Shown piece after piece: positions 8,683-16,656 of a DNA stretch of 35,672 nucleotides (position 1 is the stretch's first letter; each line of letters begins with the position of its first letter). The position numbers were made by a program, and so were the translations under genes. The stretch lies in the NCBI GenBank assembly GCA_025062105.1, contig JANXAQ010000185.1, forward strand, positions 1 to 35,672. The letters run 5' to 3'. The stretch comes from Thermoguttaceae bacterium. GTDB taxonomy: Bacteria > Planctomycetota > Planctomycetia > Pirellulales > Thermoguttaceae. The notes under the pieces are model-generated. The model did not search any database. It was not told the DNA's origin and saw only the letters and a list, made by a program, of their open reading frames with translations.

Positions 8683-8696
8683 GGAAATCTCTGAGG

Positions 8697-8836
8697 CTCC
8701 ACTTTTGCCTTTTTCTAACTTGGGTTGATTCCTGAAGCACGGCGCTCCTTCGGGCCCCACTATTTCCTAACTCCAAAAATTCCAGTGAGTTAGAACTTTT
8801 CCTTTCGCCCGAAGGCTAAAAAGGGCAAAAGTCGAA
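8697..8836 (-). mobile_element. M2 MITE copy after the oxidoreductase gene
   Basis: CTCCACTTTTGCCTTTTTCT at the left and AAGGGCAAAAGTCGA at the right, 140 bp, starting 15 bp after the upstream stop codon. The interior TTTCCTAACTCC and GAGTTAGAAC match the family. It may double as transcript-end structure. Confidence 0.75.
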
Positions 8837-8875
8837 CGAAAAATCCATAACCCTTTACCTAAATGAAACACTTGC

Positions 8876-9061
8876 GGAACCAGGCAAAATTCTGAACATA
8901 TAGTGAACTTTATGAACTTTTAATTCCATAACTGCTCTGTTCTTCTCTCCGGAACACATTTTCTATTTATTGGATGCTAGCAATGCTAGCACTCCTAGAT
9001 TTGGGTTAGAGGGATACGCCAAGATGGTATAAAAATACCCCTTAAATTCTCCAGAGGTTCC
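8876..9061 (-). mobile_element. M1 MITE copy C, followed by a second M1 end
   Basis: GGAACCAGGCAAAATTCTG at the left and CTCCAGAGGTTCC at the right, 186 bp, with the central TGCTAGCAATGCTAGCA palindrome near 8977. Immediately after it, 9062-9091 (CACTGTATGTTCAGGATTTG, then CCAGAGCTTC) is a lone right end of another M1 copy in the opposite orientation. Confidence 0.75.
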
Positions 9062-9091
9062 CACTGTATGTTCAGGATTTGCCAGAGCTTC

Positions 9092-9376
9092 TAGAGAGGA
9101 TTTCGCCTCGTCCTGTGGCTTTTGCCCCCCGGCAATATTATGCAACAGCTAGCAATGGTAGAAAATTACCCAAAAACCCTGATAACTTCAATTTACCAAG
9201 ACCAAAATAAGGCTTCGGTTTGGTCAACTCGTTCCGCTTTCTTGAGGGAGCATCTCCTTCTCATCCTTCTCTGCTAATAAGGACAGCGTAGGTGTCCTGT
9301 GCCGTCTGAGGAGCAGGGGAAACTCACTTCATTCGGCTGAAGTGTTAAAATAATTAATATCTCCCTTAAATGATCC
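9092..9376. other. Gene-free spacer
   Basis: No gene. TTCGGCTGAAGTGTTAAA at 9333-9350 is the recurring TAACACTTCNGCCGAA motif on the minus strand, extended by a match to 12599-12630 (GAAGTGAG, then TTTCCCC). Confidence 0.3.
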
Positions 9377-9660
9377 CACGCTGTTATACACATTTTTGGG
9401 AGGTATTTCCCATCCCAACGGCAGCAAATGATTGCCCAAGATAGGGGAATAACGGACCTTTCTCAAAGAAGCTAATTGTTCCTTTGGAGAAATTGCAGCA
9501 TTTTGGAAAGATCACTTCCAAGAGCAAAAGGTGCTTGGTTTCAAAGACTGTCTTAGTTAAATCGCCTATGGTATCCATTCTGCGTTGTTCAATGAGCTTT
9601 TGGGATTTTGCCTAAAGTGAAGTGCGAACGCTTCCCCGCCAACTTGTGTATAACAGCGAG
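9377..9660 (+). mobile_element. M4 MITE copy with a perfect 10-bp target duplication
   Basis: A 284-bp element with terminal inverted repeats CACGCTGTTATACACA (9377-9392) and TGTGTATAACAGCGAG (9645-9660). TAAATGATCC is duplicated exactly at 9367-9376 and 9661-9670. The tips contain TTATACACA, which fits the DnaA-box consensus TTATNCACA. No coding capacity. A 10-bp duplication fits IS4-like transposition (inference). Confidence 0.9.
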
Positions 9661-9670
9661 TAAATGATCC

Positions 9671-10160
9671 AGAGTTTTCTTCTGATTTTCTAACGATCTT
9701 GCCCAATTTGTGCCGTTTCTCCAGGGCAACATTGGGCTTAGTTTTTAAGGTCCATTATACCTCTATTTGGTGTAATGGTCTCCTGCCGTTTGGGTGAAAA
9801 ATAGTCCAAAAGATGGGCATATTAATGCCCATGTTGAGGGGCTATGCAAAGCAGTTGTGTTTCAGGAGCCAACCTAGGAGCCAAAAAACCCAACTTGACG
9901 CTTCCCCAAGGGCGTCCTACAGTTGCATAGCTTGCAATGGGGGCGTCTGGTGCAAGGTCAACCGCCATTCAAGGTGTCCTAATTTTACCATTAAATGAAA
10001 GCAACCGTTCACCCCCGACATCCAGTTTACAACTCTTTCCAGAACCCACTCCCAGGATCTTCTTGCCCGAGGCGGTGCTAGTGTTTGAGAAATGTGGGTT
10101 TCCAGCCCCTCTGCTCCTGCCACGGGTTGCCAACCAGCAGCATGAAAGGAGATGTGCACG
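9671..10160. other. Spacer upstream of DUF1573 with two strong hairpins
   Basis: No gene. CCATTATACC (9752-9761) and GGTGTAATGG (9769-9778) form a 10-bp RNA stem with one G-U pair and a 7-nt loop. ATGGGCAT (9813-9820) and ATGCCCAT (9825-9832) form a perfect 8-bp stem with loop ATTA. They could belong to a leader or small RNA. Confidence 0.35.
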
Positions 10161-11168
10161 ATGTGGAGGAAAAGAGTAGCCTGGTTGCTTTTGGTAGTAG
10201 GTCTGTGGACTATGGGACCTCCGGCCGGTTCAGCGCAGGAATGGGCCAGGAAAATGTTCCAAACCTTGGAGCATGATTTTGGGGTTGTGGTTCGGGGGGC
10301 CAAAGCGGAGTTTGCATTTGTGCTGACCAACCCTTATGTAGAAGATGTTCATATCGTCTCGGTGCGTTCGAGCTGCGCATGTACAACAGCTCGGATTACC
10401 AAACAGTGGCTGAAGACCCATGAGCAATCGGCGATTGTGGCCACCTATAATACACATCTTTTTGTGGGGGCTAAAGGAGCCACTTTAACGGTAGTCTTTG
10501 ACAAACCTTTTTATGCAGAGGTGCAACTTCAGGTTCGGGGATATATTCGCTCCGATGTGGTCTTTTCGCCTCCCAGTGTGGACCTAGGAGAGGTGAAATC
10601 GGGCGTACCGGTGGAACGGAAGGTGGACATCCATTATGTGGGCCGGAATGACTGGCAGATTCTCCAAGTGCGCAGCCCCCATTCAGCCCTAAAGACTGAA
10701 TTGGTGGAAACAGGCCGGGCCGCCGGACAGGTCTGGTATCAACTGACGGTGCGAAGCGAAGGTCAGTTACCGGCCGGCTATTATCAGGATTATCTGATTT
10801 TAGTTACAAATGATCGTATATATAGTGAACTGCCGCTCTTGGTCGAAGGCCGGATCCGCTCTGGGATCACTGTCAGCCCAGCCTCTTTGTTTTTGGGCGT
10901 GGTGGCGCCAGGGCAGAAAGTTACCAAAAAAGTAGTGGTCCGAGCTAGTACGCCATTTCGGATCCTTTCAATTAGTGCCGATGCCGACTGCTTCCAGTTT
11001 TCTGTGCCTCCAGACGATGCTCCAAAGACGATACATGTAATTCCGATTACCTTTATCGCGGGCAAAGAATCTGGGAAATTGATGTTCACTATTCGGATAA
11101 AGACGGATCTGGACTCTCAAATGGATCCGAGCCTGGTGGCGTATGCGGTAGTAGGCGGCGTCCGATAA
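10161..11168 (+). CDS. Secreted DUF1573-domain protein
   Basis: Start moved to the ATG at 10161, because GGAG at 10148-10151 sits 9 bases before it; an ATG at 10152 would abut the ribosome-binding site. The resulting 335 residues begin MWRKRVAWLLLVVGLW and carry a signal peptide ending near GSAQ. The mature part opens with FQTLEHDFGVVVRGAKAEFAF and SVRSSCACTTARIT, the DUF1573 pattern with its conserved SSCGCT-like cysteine pair. Two more immunoglobulin-like beta domains follow (VDLGEVKSGVPVERKV; ASLFLGVVAPGQKVTKKV). Such proteins are abundant in planctomycetes and presumably sit in the periplasm or at the cell surface; their molecular role is not established. The gene is convergent with the HTH gene, with about 105 bp between. 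Confidence 0.85.
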   Translation: MWRKRVAWLLLVVGLWTMGPPAGSAQEWARKMFQTLEHDFGVVVRGAKAEFAFVLTNPYVEDVHIVSVRSSCACTTARITKQWLKTHEQSAIVATYNTHLFVGAKGATLTVVFDKPFYAEVQLQVRGYIRSDVVFSPPSVDLGEVKSGVPVERKVDIHYVGRNDWQILQVRSPHSALKTELVETGRAAGQVWYQLTVRSEGQLPAGYYQDYLILVTNDRIYSELPLLVEGRIRSGITVSPASLFLGVVAPGQKVTKKVVVRASTPFRILSISADADCFQFSVPPDDAPKTIHVIPITFIAGKESGKLMFTIRIKTDLDSQMDPSLVAYAVVGGVR

Positions 11169-11273
11169 TCGATCAGTTTGTAGATTTGTGGGCTTGGGAA
11201 GTTTTCTGCTAGACATAGCCCCCATAAGGCCGCCAGTCTTGTTGCTGTCCCTGGTGCCTCCTGACACGTTGGC

Positions 11274-12548
11274 TTATTTCCAGTGGGCCAAGCGTTGGCT
11301 AAGCACTTGTTCTGGGATAGGCAACACTCGATATTCGGTCGGTTGAGGCTCTTTGATAGCTTGCTTTGAGGTTTGTTCAGGAGAAAAGCGGAATTCAATC
11401 ACATACATGCCAAAGACGATCTGGCCAGTAGAGAACAAAGGTTCTCCTAAAGCGGAAATGATCTCATCAAGTTTATCGGTTAGGCAATGAGTGGCTCGGC
11501 TGCTAAAACCGCCGCAGGCCACTTCCACTCGTGCTCGGGCCGGATACATCGCAAACATCAAAAAAGCTGCATCCTGCCTTTCCGCATCCCAGGGGCAACA
11601 TACCCACTGACCTGGTTGGGCTTCGTAATAGATTCCTGGCCAAGGTGCGGGGGTATCGGCAGCAATCTGCACGCCGCCGCAAAATGAAGGCGGCTGCGGA
11701 TCGTCGTCTCGATATCGAAATAGCATCGGACAAGGCCGCAAAGAAGCTTTCGGTAGGTGATCCAAACTGGCGAATGGCTCAGCCCGAAATGCATGGGCCA
11801 AAATTAATTCCACCACCGGATTGACCTTCACACTGCCTAAGGCAACCAGAGCCCGGCCTTGGCCTGCCGGTGCCTGCCAAGGAAACGAGGGTTGCAACGG
11901 GGAGCCTTCTGGACTATTTTCGTACACGGCCCGTGCGCGGGCCACTATCTCCGCCCATTGAGGCCCCGGATTCTCCGGTCGAATATGCCGCTCCGGTGCG
12001 GCCACCAAGTGGAATCGCGGATGCTGTCGTCGGACCCGGCCTAAGGGTTGCTCTGCTGTCGATTCCGGTCCGATGATCCGGGAGCAAAGGGGGGTAGATC
12101 GGCCCGGCTCGGTGGAGACTCCAGATTGCTCCATCGGCATCGCCGGAGCATGCATCTGCCGAATCTCCCACTGCGACAGTTTCGAAAGCAGCATCCCCTG
12201 AAGTCGGGAATCCGTGGACATTACATATTCAGCTCCTGGCCAATCGGGCGAAACTCGGGCACCTATGCAAAATTCCACTTGGGCGCAGGAACTTAACATC
12301 TCCCAAAATCGTTCCGGATCTCGGCCGAGCAACGCCCCCGGCAAAATAGCCGGGTCCACCCCATGCACCGCAATCAGATAATCGCTCAGTTTGGCCAGCG
12401 CTTCCAAGGAAACATATTTCACCGTATTGTTCAGCAATCCGGTTATAGTATGTCGTTCGATGCCAGTGTATTTTTCAATCTCTGCAATCAGGCCGCGGCG
12501 GTTGCGCACATGTTCTAATAAAGAAGCCAATCGAATAGAAATTTTCAT
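11274..12548 (-). CDS. Uncharacterised protein with an N-terminal XRE-like helix-turn-helix
   Basis: I do not recognise a named family. With the ATG start at 12548 (GAGG about 11 bases upstream; a GTG at 12560 would overlap that site) the product is 424 residues. Residues about 1-70 resemble a lambda-repressor/XRE-type DNA-binding fold: IRLASLLEHV, IEKYTGIERHTITGLLNNTV, VSLEALAKLSDYLI. The rest has no recognisable catalytic motif. It has a Pro/Arg-rich middle (about 135-200) and two blocks of aromatic and cysteine-containing sequence (WVCCPWDAERQDAAFLMFAM; VEVACGGFSSRATHCL). No membrane segment is apparent. It could be a transcription regulator with a novel C-terminal sensing domain. It is convergent with the DUF1573 gene and read toward it from a repeat-rich spacer. 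Confidence 0.65.
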   Translation of the reverse strand: MKISIRLASLLEHVRNRRGLIAEIEKYTGIERHTITGLLNNTVKYVSLEALAKLSDYLIAVHGVDPAILPGALLGRDPERFWEMLSSCAQVEFCIGARVSPDWPGAEYVMSTDSRLQGMLLSKLSQWEIRQMHAPAMPMEQSGVSTEPGRSTPLCSRIIGPESTAEQPLGRVRRQHPRFHLVAAPERHIRPENPGPQWAEIVARARAVYENSPEGSPLQPSFPWQAPAGQGRALVALGSVKVNPVVELILAHAFRAEPFASLDHLPKASLRPCPMLFRYRDDDPQPPSFCGGVQIAADTPAPWPGIYYEAQPGQWVCCPWDAERQDAAFLMFAMYPARARVEVACGGFSSRATHCLTDKLDEIISALGEPLFSTGQIVFGMYVIEFRFSPEQTSKQAIKEPQPTEYRVLPIPEQVLSQRLAHWK

Positions 12549-13148
12549 ATCTGCCCACACCTCGCGAAGAGAAGATCAAAATACCCTCTCAATTTTTAGT
12601 AACACTTTAGCGGAACGGAAGTGAGCGTATTTCCCCCTTTCCCCTGGTGGGAGAGGGCCCCGGATAAGAGCAATACCACCTGGGGCAGCCTCGGGAAAGC
12701 AGAAGACAGACGGAGCCTTCTGCGATTCTCATACCATGTTCTGCCCTTCACCTTGGCCTTCGGTCTCAAAGATTCCTCGCCCGGCATGGCCAGAGGCAAT
12801 AAGGACCTCCTGGTGCAGTGAACACACACACATACTTCTTTATCCGCCTGAAATCTAACCCAAAATAAACTCCCTCTTCCCCTCGCCAGAAGGGGGACAA
12901 TTTTTATTGTAGCTTCTCGAGCCACGGAAGAAATCCCCTGGACAGAGTCTCGGCCCAATGATGGAACTTTGATTTCCTAAAGGGAGCCTCTTTGTCACTT
13001 GTAACACTTCCGCCGAATGGGGGTGGGCAATGTTTTTCTCCTTCTTCCCGTTGCTCCTAGAAGGTTGGGGTCCGGCGGAAGGCGGCAACCAACCAGGGCT
13101 TTTTATCCTACTGAGATGGCCTAGTTTGCTCGTCGGCCTCTCCCACCC
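12549..13148. other. Gene-free spacer upstream of the HTH gene
   Basis: No credible gene. The recurring motif occurs as GTAACACTTTAGCGGAAC at 12599 and GTAACACTTCCGCCGAATG near 13000, in the same orientation. These may be ends of one or two decayed elements whose other ends I cannot define. Confidence 0.3.
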
Positions 13149-13153
13149 CTAAG

Positions 13154-13309
13154 AGGCTGTGCGAAAAAGCATTTTCTATGATAAACGGAAGTTTCCTTCC
13201 TCAATTTTCCAGAATTCCCAAAATCCCTGTTTTTAAGGAGTCTGAAGGATAGGAGCCGGTCGGCCAAAACCCATGGGAAACCGCCCAACTTTCAATTTCA
13301 GGACAGGCT
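13154..13309 (+). mobile_element. M3 MITE copy flanked by CTAAG
   Basis: AGGCTGTGCGAAAAA at the left and CAGGACAGGCT at the right, 156 bp. The flanking 5-mers CTAAG at 13149-13153 and 13310-13314 are identical. The interior carries the conserved TTTTTAAGGAGTCTGAAGG and AGCCGGTCGGCC. Confidence 0.88.
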
Positions 13310-13314
13310 CTAAG

Positions 13315-13462
13315 CTCGACTTTTGCGATTTTCGGTCTTCTACCGGAATGGAAACATTCTAACTCCCTGGGGCTATTGGACTTAGGAAATTTTGTGCACA
13401 ATAAGGCAGTTCGTCTTAACCCTTGGAGACAAAATAAGTTAGGGAAAATGGCAAAAGTCGAG
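13315..13462 (+). mobile_element. M2 MITE copy abutting M3, flanked by CTAAG
   Basis: CTCGACTTTTGCGATTTT and AAAATGGCAAAAGTCGAG bound 148 bp. CTAAG lies at 13310-13314, shared with the M3 copy to its left, and at 13463-13467. Confidence 0.9.
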
Positions 13463-13497
13463 CTAAGGGAAAAAGCAAATTACTTCCCCCGGCTGAA

Positions 13498-13641
13498 CTC
13501 GAGTCATGCCATTTTTGGCCTCCTGCCAGAGTAAAAGCTCTAATTTCCTGGGATCGTTGGCGTTAGGAAATTAAGTGAACAAAAAGTAGTTTACCTTAAC
13601 TCTTGGGGGCAAAACAACTTATGGAAATAGCAAAACTCGCG
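13498..13641 (+). mobile_element. M2 MITE copy
   Basis: CTCGAGTCATGCCATTTTTG at the left and ATAGCAAAACTCGCG at the right, 144 bp. The right flank is CTTAG (13642-13646); the left flank has no match. The interior CTCTAATTTCCTGGGATCGT and GTTAGGAAAT follow the family. Confidence 0.75.
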
Positions 13642-13870
13642 CTTAGAAGGTAACCGATTCGAGACAAGCTCGAAAATGGCAATCAAGTTGAAGTGTTCCT
13701 GCCATTTTAGCACTGCTCTGGAGGGAAATGCTTAACCTCTTCCTGGCTATTGGGATGAGGAAGTTAACTGTTCTGACGGTCAACTGTACTTGCAGCGGAT
13801 CTGTTGGTGCTTATTGCTATTGCTTTGCAAACAATAGTCCTCTTGTGCAGAGATTTTCCAATGGACAAGA
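13642..13870. other. Gene-free spacer between elements
   Basis: No gene or complete element seen. GCTCGAAAATGGCAATCAAG near 13670 recalls an M2 tip. Confidence 0.2.
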
Positions 13871-14060
13871 GGAACCTCTGCATAATTCAAGGAGGATATT
13901 GTGATACTATTTTGGTTTGTCCTCCTTTTACCCCAACATATAGAGTTGCTAGCATTGCTAGCAGCCAATCGATAGGAGATATTCACCTAGGAGAACGGGA
14001 GGGCCTAAGAATCAAAAGTTCATAATATTGGTTATATATTCAGTATTTTGCAAAGGTTCC
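13871..14060 (+). mobile_element. M1 MITE copy D
   Basis: GGAACCTCTGCATAATTC at the left and TTTTGCAAAGGTTCC at the right, 190 bp. AAGA is present on both sides (13867-13870, 14061-14064), a candidate 4-bp target duplication. The central TGCTAGCATTGCTAGCA is intact near 13946. Confidence 0.85.
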
Positions 14061-14187
14061 AAGATTGTTTGAGTCCGCACTTCGCTAAGAGAGAGCCGCC
14101 TGCTACCGAGAGGCTCTCTGCCCGTTTATTTTCTGTTGGAGGTTCTGTATTAGAGAGGTTGGAAGTTGGCCACCAAGAGACACAAAA

Positions 14188-14375
14188 GGAATCTCTACAA
14201 AATTTTGAACATATAGGGAACCGTATGAACATTTGATTCTATAACCGTTTGGTTCTTCTATACCAAGACTTACTATCTATTGAGCGCTAGCAATGCTGGC
14301 CTTCTAGATATTGGGTTAGAGAGGGGGAAGCCAACATGGTATAAAAATATCTCCTTTTAATTATGCGGAGGTTCC
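14188..14375 (-). mobile_element. M1 MITE copy E, inverted to copy D
   Basis: GGAATCTCTACAAAATTTTG at the left and ATGCGGAGGTTCC at the right, 188 bp, flanked by AAAA on both sides. It faces copy D across about 127 bp. Confidence 0.82.
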
Positions 14376-14388
14376 AAAATAAGGTTTT

Positions 14389-14438
14389 GCCGTAACTACA
14401 GAATTAAAAAGGAGTTATGGAAAATGATAACAGTCGAA
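14389..14438 (+). repeat. Remnant of an M2 right end
   Basis: CCGTAACTACAG, then GTTATGGAAAATGATAACAG and TCGAAG, resembles the last 50 bp of M2 (compare 22756-22802). The left part is absent. Confidence 0.4.
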
Positions 14439-14455
14439 GAGAGTTCCCTTGGCAG

Positions 14456-14989
14456 TTGGCAGTTATACACATCTTTGGGAGGTATTTCCCACACCTCACG
14501 GCAGGAAATTCTCGCCCTAAATTGCGAGACAAGAGACCTTTCAATAGAAGCTAATTGTTACTTTAGAAGAATTGCAAAATTTAGGAAAGATCGCTTGGAA
14601 GATCAGGAGGAGTTGGTTTCCGAAACTATTTGGCCATATTGCCTATTTTAGCCACTCTGTGTGGTTCACTGTACTTTCTGAAAAGTTCCTCTTTATGGGG
14701 GTTAAACTTGCTCTGACTCCGGCTTGGCTTCCAGCGGCGGCCAGGCAGGCCCATTCGGATACCTAGCAACCTAAGGTGTCGGAAGGCCATAAGTTCCCAG
14801 GAGCCATTTTGGTAGGGTCTTCAGGCAGGGCTTCGAAGTCGGAAATTCCATTCGGGAATGGGCGCCCCAGTTGAGCTGGCTCAATAGCCTCCCCCTAAAG
14901 AGTAGTTTTTCAGAAAGTATAATTGTTCAGTGAGCATTCGGTACTTGTGCAAAGTCATATCTAAGCATGGCCTTGCGTATAACAGCGAG
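14456..14989 (+). mobile_element. M4 MITE copy interrupted by M5, next to dnaA
   Basis: Left end TTGGCAGTTATACACA and right end TGCGTATAACAGCGAG. The interior matches the 9377 copy (TTTGGGAGGTATTTCCCA, GAAGCTAATTGTTACTTTAG, AGGAAAGATC). Without the 248-bp M5 insert it is about 286 bp, the same as the 284-bp intact copy. Flanks CCCTTGGCAG and CCCTTAGTGG agree at 7 of 10 positions. It ends 26 bp from the dnaA stop codon. Confidence 0.8.
14672..14919. mobile_element. M5: TA-bounded element nested in M4
   Basis: TACTTTCTGAAAAGTTCCTC, then TTTATGGGG, at the left and CCCTAAAGAGTAGTTTTTCA, then GAAAGTA, at the right form an inverted repeat of about 27 bp with a few mismatches. The outermost TA on each side fits TA duplication as in IS630/mariner-type elements. 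No coding capacity; single copy in the window. Confidence 0.7.
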
Positions 14990-15015
14990 CCCTTAGTGGT
15001 GGGGACGATGCCCAT

Positions 15016-16656
15016 TTAGCCCACCCGTAGGTATTTTTCCACTTGCCGAATGGCCTCTTCTGGGTTCCAGAGGCTGCCGGACAGTCGCAGGGATCGTCCT
15101 TGGCGAAGCCAGCGATCGACTTGCTTTTGTGCCGACAGTACAGTGCTATGGCTTCGACCACCAAAAAACTGGCCGATCTCGCTCAATGCCGCCCGAGTGT
15201 ATTTGCGTGCAAGCCACATGGCCAACATCCGAGGATAACTCAGCTGCCGCTGTTTGCCTCGTCCGCACAAACCAGCTGGATCAATCTGAAAGACCTCACA
15301 GACGGCTTTGCGGATGTCGGCTAGTTGAAGGACTTGTTGGCGAGTCGCTAGCATATCGGCCAACACGCGGCGGGCAAACTCCACAGTTAACTTCTCCCCC
15401 GTAGCGCAGAAGGCGGCATGTAATCGGCAAACTGCTCCAGATAGCTCCCAGGCGTGTTGCCGAAACTGACTAGCCACAAATTGGCAGACATCTTCTGGCA
15501 ACTGGAAGCCTATGCGTCTAGCATATTGGGCCACCAGCCGCAGACGGGTTTCATATTCTGGCGGAGCAATCCGGCAGACCACCCCACTATCCAACCGCAC
15601 CATCAAGTCCGGCAGTAAGTCCCGAAGTTCTCTGGGGGGATCGGAGGCGGCGAAGACCAACTGGCGGCCTGTCTGTTGGAGGGCATCAATGGTATAAAGC
15701 AATTCTACCTGGGTTCCACGTTTCCCTGCCAAAAATTGTACATCGTCGATGACGAGCACATCGACGGCTCGGTATTTGCGGCGGAAATTGGGCAAGCCAC
15801 TGCCTCGAAGGGCCTCAATATAAAAACTGGTAAATTGTTCGGCAGAAAGATAGACAGTTACTAGCCGGGGATGCCGACGCCGCACTGCCGTGCAGATCGC
15901 CTCCAATAGATGCGTCTTCCCCACCCCGGTGGGCCCACAAATCACTAATGGTGAAACCGTGCCCGGACTTGCCACCACCATTTCCGCCGCACTGCGGGCT
16001 AACTGATTCGACGGCCCGGTAATAAAAGACTCAAAATCGGCAAACCGACGGCCTCCACAACTCCCCAAGGAGGAAGGCAGGCCTATTGGATCGCTTCGCA
16101 TTACTGTTTCTGAGGTCTGGCCAGGTGTAAAAGCGATTCGGGATTCTGGCAAGACTTCCGAGGATTTTGAAAGATCCTCTGAGGCAGAGGGCCTATGCCC
16201 ATGTATGATGTTCTTTTGTTCTCTTGACGGTGCCCCGCAGTCCGGCTCCTTCTGTTGTAAGCAGAAACTGGTAGCCTCTTGGGCCTCTTCCTTAAATAGC
16301 GGAAGCAATCCCCCTTTTGGATTTTCACTAGCACCGAGGCCCCCTTTCTGCCCACTGGTGCGTCTTCGACCTTGCGATACCGCCCTGCCGGACAAAACGG
16401 GGCTGTCCTTTGTTGCCGCTTCAAATCGCAGGTTCGGGCAGAACCCTAACACAGCCTGGCAACAAGCCTCCAGATCCCCACGAAAATTAGCTGCTATCCA
16501 ATCCTGAAAGAACGGGTTTGGTGTACGTATAATCAGGCTGTTCTCCTGGTACTCGAGCTGGGTTTCCGCCCCGAACCACAGCTCATACCGATGTTGGCCG
16601 ATACGCTCGGCTAAAGCCATCTGCACCGCAGCGACGATATCCTTGTCGGCACTCAT
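15016..16656 (-). CDS. dnaA: Chromosomal replication initiator protein DnaA
   Basis: The ATP-dependent initiator that binds DnaA boxes and opens oriC; 546 residues. Domain I spans about residues 1-80 (QHRYELWFG, NPFFQDWIAANF). A long, low-complexity Ser/Glu/Gly-rich linker covers about 85-200. The AAA+ domain follows: GGRRFADFESFITGPSNQLA, Walker A GPTGVGKTHLL at about 241, Walker B VLVIDDVQFLAGK at about 299, and sensor motifs. The DNA-binding domain IV carries the family signature (SEIGQFFGGRSHSTVLSA). The start has AGGA 5 bases upstream. The gene stands alone: dnaN, recF and gyrB are not adjacent. M4 elements whose tips match the DnaA-box consensus lie on both sides (14456-14989, ending 26 bp from the stop codon, and 17537-17810). 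Confidence 0.96.
   Translation of the reverse strand: MSADKDIVAAVQMALAERIGQHRYELWFGAETQLEYQENSLIIRTPNPFFQDWIAANFRGDLEACCQAVLGFCPNLRFEAATKDSPVLSGRAVSQGRRRTSGQKGGLGASENPKGGLLPLFKEEAQEATSFCLQQKEPDCGAPSREQKNIIHGHRPSASEDLSKSSEVLPESRIAFTPGQTSETVMRSDPIGLPSSLGSCGGRRFADFESFITGPSNQLARSAAEMVVASPGTVSPLVICGPTGVGKTHLLEAICTAVRRRHPRLVTVYLSAEQFTSFYIEALRGSGLPNFRRKYRAVDVLVIDDVQFLAGKRGTQVELLYTIDALQQTGRQLVFAASDPPRELRDLLPDLMVRLDSGVVCRIAPPEYETRLRLVAQYARRIGFQLPEDVCQFVASQFRQHAWELSGAVCRLHAAFCATGEKLTVEFARRVLADMLATRQQVLQLADIRKAVCEVFQIDPAGLCGRGKQRQLSYPRMLAMWLARKYTRAALSEIGQFFGGRSHSTVLSAQKQVDRWLRQGRSLRLSGSLWNPEEAIRQVEKYLRVG

Noticed and set aside
9384-9578. 64-residue open frame (-) in the M4 element
   Set aside because: Lies wholly inside the MITE and is not conserved in frame in the other M4 copies.
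12596-12958. 120-residue open frame (-)
   Set aside because: Low-complexity Arg/Ser/Gly content, no recognisable domain, and it starts in a repeat-like end motif.
14032-14236. Overlapping frames on both strands between the two M1 copies
   Set aside because: They run into the M1 ends and show no protein features.
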